DNA of 34,964 nucleotides from Planctomycetaceae bacterium (GTDB lineage Bacteria; Planctomycetota; Planctomycetia; Pirellulales; UBA1268): positions 1 to 34,964 of the forward strand of contig CANHCU010000031.1 in assembly GCA_947459185.1 (NCBI GenBank). The letters run 5' to 3'. The notes under the pieces are model-generated. The model ran no database searches and was not told the origin of the DNA. It was given only the letters and a program-made list of their open reading frames with translations. Below are positions 18,338 to 26,800 of this stretch, in pieces. Each line of letters opens with the position of its first letter. Within the stretch, counting starts at the first letter, position 1. A program made the translations under genes and the position numbers.

Positions 18338-21142
18338 CTAGGCGAAGCTGACGTTCTGGAGCGAGACACCGTGCGTGTTCGTGCCCGACACGGTGACGGC
18401 GATCACGTTGTTCACGATCCGAACCGGACAGTTGATCGTCACGCCCTGCCACTGCAGCCCGATCTGCCCCATGCCGCCGTCCAGAAACTGACCGCCCGTC
18501 AGCGTCGCGGAGTTGCTCGCGGCGTTGACGCTGCGACCGAAGGCTGCGGCTGACGCCGAGATGGCCCGCAGCGACGTCGCAGATGCGACCGGCGGTGTCA
18601 GGGAGAGACTGTCTGAGACCGCGCCGGAGAGGCCCCAGCCGCTGTCGAAACGGATATTCGAAATGCTGATCGGGCCTGTGTCCGACGCATCTCCCACGAC
18701 GTTGATCGAGCAGGTGTTGTGCTCGACGCGGACGGAACCTTTGACGACCACGTCGCGCCACTGCAGGCCAATGTCACCCGTACCGCCGTCGAGGAACTGA
18801 TTGCGGACGAGCGTGCCGCTGTTCGACGCAGCATTCACCGGTCTCGCCTGTGCGGCCGGCGCCGCGGCCGACCCGTAGAGCGACACACGTTTCGCCGGGG
18901 CGGTCATGGCGGGTCTGGCCGAGAGGGTGCGGGACGGCGCACTTCCCGGGAATGCGATGCCGCTCAAGGTGATGGGACCGGCCTTGGCTCCTGGCGCGGA
19001 CCCTGTCGTGCCATTGTTGCTGACCTGGAGCACGTTGTTGACGATCACCAGACCGGTGCCGTCGCGAGTGACGGTTCGCCACTGCAGCGATGTCGCCGCC
19101 GCGGGTCCGCTCAGCACCTGCTTGTTTGTCTGGTTGACAGTGTTTGATTTCTTGGCGAATGCCGCATTGGGAACGAATGGGGGCGGGCCCACCGCGTTAG
19201 CAGGATTGACCGTCAGCGGAGGGAGCGTTGCCGGGGCGAGTCGCGGATCTCCAGCGGATGCCGCGGCGGAGCCGAAGACGACGTTCTGCACCGAGATGCC
19301 CGCGGCATTCGATCCTTCAGGCTGGATCGACAGAGAATTGTGAACGACCTGCACGCTGCCCTCGACCGACACGTTCGACCACTGCATGCCGATGTCGCCA
19401 AAGCCACCGTCGGCGAACTGGCTCTGTGAAACCAGTCCACTGTTGGTGGCCGAGTTGGCCTGGGACCGCGGCGTGCCAGGACTCGTCGGCACAGGAAGCG
19501 ATGGCGACACGGCGGTGCCCTGGGTGATGACAGCGGGCACTGATGACAGCACGCCGTCACTGGAGGTCTGCGAGGGGGTGAACGCCGGCGGCGACGCCGA
19601 GAAGGAGACGTCAGCGACGGTGATCAGACCCTGGTTGCTGTTCTCGGGCTGAACGGAGAGCGAGTTATAAGTCACCTCGACGCTGCCACTGACATGCACT
19701 GTCTGCCACTGCATTCCGATGTCACCGAACCCGCCGTCGGCGAACTGGCTGCTCGTGATCCGCCCGCTGTTGGTGGCGGCATTGCCCGGGCTGCTCCCGG
19801 TCGTGGTCCCGGCCGTACCGCTCGACGCCACGGGCGGGACCGACCCGTTGGGGTTCGCCTGCACAAGGCCCGCTTGGGCCGGAAGTCCGAACTCCTTCTG
19901 GCCGGTCGTGATGGAGCCGACGTTGTTGACTCCCGGCTGGATCTGCAGGCCATTGTGTTGCGTGGCCACCCGTCCGCCCACCGTCACATTGGACCACTGC
20001 AATCCGATGTCGCCAAAGCCGCCGTCGGCCAGCTGACTGGAGACGACGGCACCGGTGTTCGTGGCCGTGACAGGCGCGAAGAAGGTCAGCCGGATGGCCC
20101 CCGTCGCCTGCGGCCGCTTCGAGAGCATGAGCCGGTAGGGACCGCCGATCGATTGGATCACGGTCTTGGGCGGAATGCCCCTACCGGTGACCAGCATGCC
20201 GGGGTATAGCATGCTGGTGGGCGGAGCCGCGCCGGCGGGGCCCCTGGCGAACGTCACCAGCCGCGTCGTGGCCGTGAGCCTTCCGACGAGGATCGGGGGC
20301 CCGACAGACTTGGGGCCCGTCGTCGGCTGGATCAGCAGCCGCTCCGCGCCGACATCGATCGAGCCACCCACCTTCACGGTCCGCAGCTGCAGGCCGATGT
20401 CGCCAAAGCCACCGTCGGCGAACTGGCTGTCACGGATGGTGCCGGTGTTGACCGGCATGGCCTGCAAGGCCGGCGAGAACGGCACGGTGATGGGCGCGAC
20501 TGGCACGCTCGGCGACCCAAGAGTGGTTCGCGACACGATCGACAGGTCGCCGCCGACGGAGAGTCCGCTGGCCTGAATGCCGATCGGACCGAAGCCGCCG
20601 TCGTTGAACTGGCTGGAGGCGATGATGCCGGTATTGGTCACGACCCCAGGTGTGCCCGGCGGCACCTGCTGAGGCAGCAGGTTCGCGCCGCTCACAGGCA
20701 CAGGCTGCGTGCCCCCTGCAGATGGCTTCCCAATACTCTCGTCCACAACATCGACCCGCAGGCCGCCGTTGGGGAGGGTCACGTTCTGCAGTTGCAGTCC
20801 CACCGTGGTGAAACCGCCGACGTTCACCTGACTCCCGCTGATCAGCCCCGTGTTCACCGGCGTCTGTGGATAGCTGTAGTCGATGGGCGGAGTGGGCGGG
20901 GTGCCGATATTGTTCGGAGCCGTCAGCTGCAGCGATGCGACGTTCTTCGTCGTGACGTCGAGCAGTTGGGTTCCCAGCAGCGCATAGCCGTAGGGCTGGA
21001 ACTGACTGGCGACGATGGAGCCCGCGTTGGGGTCCACCGGTGCCGCGGCCAGAGCCAGCCGCGGTTCCAATTGCTCCGCCTGCACCAGCCGGCGACGGCT
21101 GTTTCGCGTGTCGCGTCGGTGGTGGTCGGCTCGTGTGGGCAT
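18338..21142 (-). CDS. Large repeat-rich surface/secreted protein with LEPR-type N-terminal motif
   Basis: N-terminal RRRLVQAEQLEPRLALAAAPVDPN; about ten repeats of the type NSG-x(4)-SQFADGGFGDIGMQW-x2-V-x-V-x-GSV... Confidence 0.82.
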   Translation of the reverse strand: MPTRADHHRRDTRNSRRRLVQAEQLEPRLALAAAPVDPNAGSIVASQFQPYGYALLGTQLLDVTTKNVASLQLTAPNNIGTPPTPPIDYSYPQTPVNTGLISGSQVNVGGFTTVGLQLQNVTLPNGGLRVDVVDESIGKPSAGGTQPVPVSGANLLPQQVPPGTPGVVTNTGIIASSQFNDGGFGPIGIQASGLSVGGDLSIVSRTTLGSPSVPVAPITVPFSPALQAMPVNTGTIRDSQFADGGFGDIGLQLRTVKVGGSIDVGAERLLIQPTTGPKSVGPPILVGRLTATTRLVTFARGPAGAAPPTSMLYPGMLVTGRGIPPKTVIQSIGGPYRLMLSKRPQATGAIRLTFFAPVTATNTGAVVSSQLADGGFGDIGLQWSNVTVGGRVATQHNGLQIQPGVNNVGSITTGQKEFGLPAQAGLVQANPNGSVPPVASSGTAGTTTGSSPGNAATNSGRITSSQFADGGFGDIGMQWQTVHVSGSVEVTYNSLSVQPENSNQGLITVADVSFSASPPAFTPSQTSSDGVLSSVPAVITQGTAVSPSLPVPTSPGTPRSQANSATNSGLVSQSQFADGGFGDIGMQWSNVSVEGSVQVVHNSLSIQPEGSNAAGISVQNVVFGSAAASAGDPRLAPATLPPLTVNPANAVGPPPFVPNAAFAKKSNTVNQTNKQVLSGPAAATSLQWRTVTRDGTGLVIVNNVLQVSNNGTTGSAPGAKAGPITLSGIAFPGSAPSRTLSARPAMTAPAKRVSLYGSAAAPAAQARPVNAASNSGTLVRNQFLDGGTGDIGLQWRDVVVKGSVRVEHNTCSINVVGDASDTGPISISNIRFDSGWGLSGAVSDSLSLTPPVASATSLRAISASAAAFGRSVNAASNSATLTGGQFLDGGMGQIGLQWQGVTINCPVRIVNNVIAVTVSGTNTHGVSLQNVSFA

Positions 21143-21348
21143 GGGCTATCCCGCAGGCTAGTCCGCGCGGATGACGACCGCAAACGCTGACCGCACCATG
21201 CCATTCATACGGGTCCCACGGGCACGGTGTTCGCCAAACGACCAGCGGCCCCGCGGCCTCGCTTGCTTCCCGGGGGATCATCCTGCCAGAATTGGGATTC
21301 TCGGCGATCGTGCCGAGTGAGATGCCACTTTGAGGAGGAAGAGTCCCC

Positions 21349-21909
21349 ATGCCGGCCGACGATATTCTGCTCGATGCTGAAGAACGGATGGAGAAGGCCG
21401 TGGACGTGTTCCGCCACGCCCTCACCGGCATCCGCACGGGTCGGGCCAACCCCGGTCTCGTCGACACGCTGCGGGTCGAGGTGTATGGATCGCCGACTCC
21501 GATCAAGGCACTGGCCAGCGTTGGCGCCCCCGAGCCCAACCAGATCGTCGTCCGCCCCTTCGACCCCGGCACCATCAAGGACATCGAAAAAGCGATTCAG
21601 GCCAGCGATCTGGGCCTCAATCCGCAGAGCGATGGCCGCGTCATCCGCATCACCATCCCGGCCCTCTCCACCGACGTGCGACGGAAGATGACCGCCCGCA
21701 TCAAGGAGCTGGGCGAAGAGTCCCGCGTGGCGATCCGCAACGTCCGCCGCGACGCCAACAAGGCAGCCGACACCGAGAAGACCGACGGCACCCTCACCGA
21801 GGACGACTGCGACTCCACCAAGGAGGAGGTGCAGGAGCTGACCAAGAAGTACGAGGCCAAGGTGGGCGACCTCGCAAAGTCCAAGGAAGCGGAAGTGATG
21901 GAGCAGTGA
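21349..21909 (+). CDS. frr: Ribosome recycling factor
   Basis: RMEKAVDVFRHALTGIRTGRANPGLVDTLRVEVYGSPTPIKALASV...RITIPALSTDVRRKM...EESRVAIRNVRRDANK. Confidence 0.97.
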   Translation: MPADDILLDAEERMEKAVDVFRHALTGIRTGRANPGLVDTLRVEVYGSPTPIKALASVGAPEPNQIVVRPFDPGTIKDIEKAIQASDLGLNPQSDGRVIRITIPALSTDVRRKMTARIKELGEESRVAIRNVRRDANKAADTEKTDGTLTEDDCDSTKEEVQELTKKYEAKVGDLAKSKEAEVMEQ

Positions 21910-21931
21910 GTGGCTGAATCGGTCCGCCCCT

Positions 21932-21963
21932 CGGCAGGATGCAGCACCCCCGGCAGGATGCAG
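21932..21963 (+). repeat. Short direct repeat CGGCAGGATGCAG x2
   Basis: 21932-21944 and 21951-21963; the core GGCAGGATGC also occurs twice in the TIR element at 11110-11238. Confidence 0.7.
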
Positions 21964-21970
21964 ATTCATA

Positions 21971-23005
21971 GTGGGCGATCCCATTCGAGATGATCTCGTG
22001 CGCGACGATCTCCCCGTGCGGCTCGATGGCGTTGTAAAACGCTACGGCAGCCGCACGGTGCTCGATGGCGTTTCGCTCGAGGTCACGCCCGGCGTGACCG
22101 GACTCGTGGGCCCCAACGGTGCCGGCAAGAGCACGCTCGTGCGATCGATCCTGGGGCTCGTCCGGCTGGTCGCGGGGAACGTCCGCGTGTTCGGCCTTGA
22201 TCCTGCCCTGGAGCCGCGGCGGGTGCGGTCGCTGCTGGGCGTCGTGCCCGAAGACGAATGCGCCGTGCCAGGGCTCTCCGGTGTCGAGATGGTGCGGTAT
22301 GCCGCGCGGCTGTGCGGACTGCCTGGCACCGAGAGCCTGCGCAGAGCCCATGAGGTGCTCGATTGGTGCGACGCCGGGCAGGAACGGTATCGGCCCGTGG
22401 AAACTCTCTCGGTCGGCACACGGCAGAAGGTGGCCTTCGCCGCGGCGATCGTCCACGATCCGCGGATGGTGATCCTCGATGAGCCGACCAACGGCCTCGA
22501 TCCGCTCGAGCGGCGGGCGATGCTCGGCCGGCTGGTCACCCTCGCCCGCGACCACGGCAAGACGGTGCTGGTCTCCACGCACGTGCTCCCCGACGTGCAG
22601 TCGATCTGCGATCGCGTGATCGTGCTCGCCCGCGGCCGTGTGCGGCTCACCGGTTCGATCGACGAACTCACCCGGCCCGCCACACCCTCGCATCGCCTCG
22701 AAGGCGACGGCCCGCTGGCTGAACTCGCGAGGCTGCTCAACGCCCGCGGCCTGCCGGCCCGGCTGGCCGACGACGAAGATGACGAGACTAGTGCGGCCGG
22801 GGCGATCCTGATCGAACCGCCCGGGCCTGCGCGGCTCAGCCTGGTCTGGGAGGCCGCCCGGGATGCCGGGGTGGTCATCCGGTCGCTGGAGCCGGCCCAC
22901 AGGCCGCTGGAGGAGGTCTTCGTGCAGACGCTTCGCGACGCCGAAACTGCCGATGTGACCAGCGACGAATCGGTCAGTCGGGAGGAGAGCCATGCCGCTC
23001 CATGA
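21971..23005 (+). CDS. ABC transporter ATP-binding protein
   Basis: GLVGPNGAGKSTLV, LSVGTRQKVAFAAAIVHDPRMVILDEPTNGLDPLE. Confidence 0.93.
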   Translation: MGDPIRDDLVRDDLPVRLDGVVKRYGSRTVLDGVSLEVTPGVTGLVGPNGAGKSTLVRSILGLVRLVAGNVRVFGLDPALEPRRVRSLLGVVPEDECAVPGLSGVEMVRYAARLCGLPGTESLRRAHEVLDWCDAGQERYRPVETLSVGTRQKVAFAAAIVHDPRMVILDEPTNGLDPLERRAMLGRLVTLARDHGKTVLVSTHVLPDVQSICDRVIVLARGRVRLTGSIDELTRPATPSHRLEGDGPLAELARLLNARGLPARLADDEDDETSAAGAILIEPPGPARLSLVWEAARDAGVVIRSLEPAHRPLEEVFVQTLRDAETADVTSDESVSREESHAAP

Positions 23006-24218
23006 TGTCGGCTATCGGCCGTGGCAGGGTGAACGGCTCGGCTCCGGCTCGGCCATCGGCGTGATTGCGCTGACCGGCATCAAGCTGGCATGGACGAGCC
23101 GCTGGCTCCGCCGCATGGTGTTCTTCGCGTGGAGCCCCGCGCTCGTGTTCGCGATGAGCTTCTTCGCATTCGAGCAGGCGATCGACGAGGGCCGACTGGC
23201 AAACATGCGGGACGCCGCCCGTGCCGGCCGCAATCTCGACGGCGTGGGGATGCTGGGCACGGTGCTGGCCGACACGTTGGGCAGGACGCCGGGACACGCC
23301 GCAGGCACGCGGGCCGTGCGGCGCGAGGGCGGCCCCCCCGAGAACCCGAAGGTCGATGTCGCCGAAACGCGGCGGGTTGTCTGGTCGCGGCTGCTGCTGG
23401 CCTTCATGCGGGTGCCGCAGGCGCTGCTGTTGGCCGGCGTCATCGGGCTGGTCGCACCGTCGCTGGTGTCGCGTGATCTCCGGGCAAAGGCATGGCTCGT
23501 CTACTTCACCCGGCCTGTTGGGCGGGTCGAATATATCCTCGGCAAGGCGGCCATCCTCGGCGTGCTCGTCGCTGCCATCACGGTGCTGCCAGCGTTGGCA
23601 CTGTGGCTGATGGGGGTGCTGGTCAGTCCGAGCGTGTGGGTGGCCGTTGACACCTGGGACCTGCCGCTGAAGGCGGTCGCGGCGAGCGTCGTGCTGGCCG
23701 TGCCGACGGTGCTCCTGGCGCTCGCCTACTCCTCGGCCACGGCGGAGAGCAGGATCGCAAGCTTTGCCTGGTTTGCGACGTGGGCGGCCTGCTGGATCGC
23801 CCACTCGACGCTCACCACCGCAGACATGGTGGCCGCCTCCCGACAGTCCGAAACGACTGTTGCGGCGGGGAGCGGCCAGCGTGAGGGCCGGACGGGATCC
23901 TGGGTCGAAGACCCCTTCGGTGATCTTGAAGAAGATGCCTCCCGGGTGGAGCGGCGATCGTCGTCGTCCGCCCGATCCTCCGAGAATGGTCTGCCGCGTC
24001 GGTTTCGCTGGCTGGCAAAGGCCGCCGGCATGGACCCCTCGATCGATCGCTGGGCCTGGCTTTCGCCTTATCATGCGCTGGGTGTCATGCAGGCCTGGAT
24101 CTTTGGCATCGAAACAAGACCTCAGGCGGTCGTGCCGTCGCTCGTGTCGCTGGCGATCGTGTCGCTCGTTGCCTTGATCGTGCTGTTGAACAGGATCGAC
24201 GCCCCGACCCGAGTCTGA
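22992..24218 (+). CDS. ABC transporter permease (ABC-2-like)
   Basis: Multiple TM segments, overlaps the upstream ATPase by 14 nt. Confidence 0.8.
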   Translation: MPLHDVGYRPWQGERLGSGSAIGVIALTGIKLAWTSRWLRRMVFFAWSPALVFAMSFFAFEQAIDEGRLANMRDAARAGRNLDGVGMLGTVLADTLGRTPGHAAGTRAVRREGGPPENPKVDVAETRRVVWSRLLLAFMRVPQALLLAGVIGLVAPSLVSRDLRAKAWLVYFTRPVGRVEYILGKAAILGVLVAAITVLPALALWLMGVLVSPSVWVAVDTWDLPLKAVAASVVLAVPTVLLALAYSSATAESRIASFAWFATWAACWIAHSTLTTADMVAASRQSETTVAAGSGQREGRTGSWVEDPFGDLEEDASRVERRSSSSARSSENGLPRRFRWLAKAAGMDPSIDRWAWLSPYHALGVMQAWIFGIETRPQAVVPSLVSLAIVSLVALIVLLNRIDAPTRV

Positions 24219-24275
24219 ATCGTTCAAAGCCCGACGCCCGCCCGCTCTCGTACCCTCATCCTTCCCGACACATCC

Positions 24276-25226
24276 ATGCTCTCCCTCACGCACGTCACCA
24301 AAGTCTTCGGGTCGGTGATCGGCGTCAACGACGTGACGGTGGAGTTGGGGGCTGGGGCCCACGGCCTACTCGGCCCCAACGGCGCCGGCAAGACAACGCT
24401 CCTGGGACTCATCACGGGCCAACTCCGGCCCACCATGGGGCAGATCCGCGTGTTTGGCGAACATCCGTTTGCCAATCCGCGGGTGCTGCGACGGATCGGG
24501 TTTTGTCCGGCCGCCGATCTCCTGGAACGACGGGCGACACCGCGCGAGTGGGTTCGGTATCTCGTGCAGCTCTCTGGCTTCCGACGGGACGCCGCAGCCG
24601 AGCGGGCGGATCGCGAACTCGACCGCGTGGGACTGGGCGAGGCGATGGACCGCCCGCTGTCCACGCTCTCCAAGGGGATGCGGCAGCGGGCGAAACTGGC
24701 AGGAGCCATGGCGCACGACCCCGATCTCCTCGTGCTCGACGAGCCGTTCGACGGACTGGATCCGGTGGCGCGGCATGACCTCGTCGGTCTCGTGCGGCGC
24801 TGGGCGGTGTCGGCCGATACCGCGGAAGTGCCGCGGACGCTCATCGTGGCCAGCCACCTGCTCCACGAGGTGGAGGCCCTGCATGCGGGACTGGCCGTGA
24901 TCCTGGGCGGCCGGCTCGTCGCCAGCGGCACGGCTGGCGAAATTCGCGACATGGTGGACGCCATGCCCGCGGAGATTCGGATTCGGTGTGACACGCCCCG
25001 GCGGCTGGCGGAGCTGGTCTGCAGCACGGACGGCGCGGAGGGCTTGCGGTTCGAAGGAGACGACCTTCTCGTGGTGGCCACCCGGCAGCCGCGGGCTCTG
25101 GCCGAGCGAATCGCCTCCGTCGCGGTCGAGGAACGACTCGCCATCGGGGAGGTCGCGGCCGGCGACCGGTCGCTCGAGGGCATCTTCGGCCGACTGGTGC
25201 GGCTCCATCGGGGAGTAGGATCATGA
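24276..25226 (+). CDS. ABC transporter ATP-binding protein
   Basis: GLLGPNGAGKTTLL, LSKGMRQRAKLAGAMAHDPDLLVLDEPFDGLDPVA. Confidence 0.93.
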   Translation: MLSLTHVTKVFGSVIGVNDVTVELGAGAHGLLGPNGAGKTTLLGLITGQLRPTMGQIRVFGEHPFANPRVLRRIGFCPAADLLERRATPREWVRYLVQLSGFRRDAAAERADRELDRVGLGEAMDRPLSTLSKGMRQRAKLAGAMAHDPDLLVLDEPFDGLDPVARHDLVGLVRRWAVSADTAEVPRTLIVASHLLHEVEALHAGLAVILGGRLVASGTAGEIRDMVDAMPAEIRIRCDTPRRLAELVCSTDGAEGLRFEGDDLLVVATRQPRALAERIASVAVEERLAIGEVAAGDRSLEGIFGRLVRLHRGVGS

Positions 25227-26038
25227 TCGCGACTGATGCGGGACAGGCCGATGCGTCGTTCCGGACTGCCGTGCTTTCCCCCACGCTTGCCGTCATGAGC
25301 TTTCAGCTTGGACGGCTGCTCTCCCGGCAGCGGCTCCTGCTCGCCGGGCTCGGCGTTCTCTTTCCTGCGGCGGTGATGCTGGCGGTGCGGCGGACTGTGG
25401 CGGAGGGGCTCGATCGTGACCTCGCCGTCACGATGATCTACGCGCTCGTGCCGGAGGCGGTCTGCATGCTCGGCCTCCTCGTGACGATGTGTCCGGCGGT
25501 GGCCGACGAACTGGAGCGTGGCACGTGGATCCACATCGCGGTCCGGCCCGGCGGCCGGCGGGCACTGCTCGTGGGCACCTATCTGGCCGCCGTGATCTGG
25601 ACGAGCGCCGTGGCCATCCTGGCGGCATGCCTGGCGGTGCTGGTGGCCCGCGTGCCGCAGCCCCTGCCGCTGATCGGCATCTTGGCGGTGCTCGTGGTGC
25701 TCTCGACACTGGGTCGGGCGGCGCTCTTTGCCCTGCCTGCCGTGATCCTGCCGAAGCGGGCCCTGGTGGCAAGCGTGGCCGTGGCGCTCGTGGTCGAGTA
25801 CCTTGCAGGCTTCATTCCGGCGGTCATCAACCAGGCGACGGTGAGCCTGCGGCTGCGGAGCCTGCTGGTGGAATGGATGGGCTGGCGGCAGAAGTTGCCT
25901 GTTGAAATGCAGCTGCTCATCGACCCGCAGCCGGCCTGGGTGCAGATTGCGGCGGTCTTCGGCCTGGCGGCCGTGCTCCTGGTGGTGGCGGTGAAGATCC
26001 TTGACTTCCGGCAGTTTCCCCCCAGCGTGGAGCTATGA
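25223..26038 (+). CDS. ABC transporter permease
   Basis: Hydrophobic multi-TM protein, ATGA overlap with the upstream ATPase. Confidence 0.78.
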   Translation: MIATDAGQADASFRTAVLSPTLAVMSFQLGRLLSRQRLLLAGLGVLFPAAVMLAVRRTVAEGLDRDLAVTMIYALVPEAVCMLGLLVTMCPAVADELERGTWIHIAVRPGGRRALLVGTYLAAVIWTSAVAILAACLAVLVARVPQPLPLIGILAVLVVLSTLGRAALFALPAVILPKRALVASVAVALVVEYLAGFIPAVINQATVSLRLRSLLVEWMGWRQKLPVEMQLLIDPQPAWVQIAAVFGLAAVLLVVAVKILDFRQFPPSVEL

Positions 26039-26062
26039 CATGAGTCTACGGGAGACGACGCG

Positions 26063-26800
26063 ATGATCGAGGTGATCGATCTTGTGAAGCACTATCGGGC
26101 CAGCGACGGCAGCGTCGTGCGGGCCGTGGATGGTGTTTCGCTCGCCGTTGCGCCGGGCGAGATGGTTGGCCTCCTCGGCGGCAACGGCGCCGGCAAGACA
26201 ACCACGCTGCGGGTGCTGGCCACGCTCTTGAAGCCGACGTCGGGCACCGCCCGCGTGGGTGGCTGCGACGTGTTGGCCGATCCGTTGGGAGCGAGGCGGC
26301 ATCTGGGCTACGTGTCGGCGACCACGGGCGTGCCCGACCGGCTCACGGCCCGCGAGATCATGCGGTCGTACGGCCGTCTGCACGGCCTCGACGAGGGGCC
26401 ACTCTCGCGACGCATCGACCTCGTCGTGCAGTCGCTCGGCCTCACCGACTTCATCGACCGGCCGACGGGCCGGCTCTCGTCGGGGCAGCGGCAACGGGTC
26501 TCGCTCGCCCGGGCGCTCGTGCATGATCCACCGGCGCTCGTGCTCGACGAACCGACCAATGCGCTCGACGTGGTCGGCGCACGCGATCTGCTCCACCTGC
26601 TCGACGGCCTCCGCGCGGATGGACGGGCGATCCTGCTCTCCACGCACCGGCTTCACGAGATCGAGCATCGCTGTGACCGATTCGTGATCATCGACGGCGG
26701 CCGCCTCGTGGCGCAGGGAACGCGCCCGGAGATTCTCGGCCCCCATGCGAGTCTGGAGGAGGCGTTTTTTGCGGCGCTGGCCGTGGGAGCAGCGTCATGA
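26063..26800 (+). CDS. ABC transporter ATP-binding protein, NatA-like
   Basis: GLLGGNGAGKTTTLRVLATLLKPTSGTARVGG, LSSGQRQRVSLARALVHDPPALVLDEPTNALD. Confidence 0.92.
   Translation: MIEVIDLVKHYRASDGSVVRAVDGVSLAVAPGEMVGLLGGNGAGKTTTLRVLATLLKPTSGTARVGGCDVLADPLGARRHLGYVSATTGVPDRLTAREIMRSYGRLHGLDEGPLSRRIDLVVQSLGLTDFIDRPTGRLSSGQRQRVSLARALVHDPPALVLDEPTNALDVVGARDLLHLLDGLRADGRAILLSTHRLHEIEHRCDRFVIIDGGRLVAQGTRPEILGPHASLEEAFFAALAVGAAS

Noticed and set aside
24224-25534. 436-aa minus-strand ORF
   Set aside because: Antisense to the second ABC ATPase; Ser/Arg-rich shadow translation.
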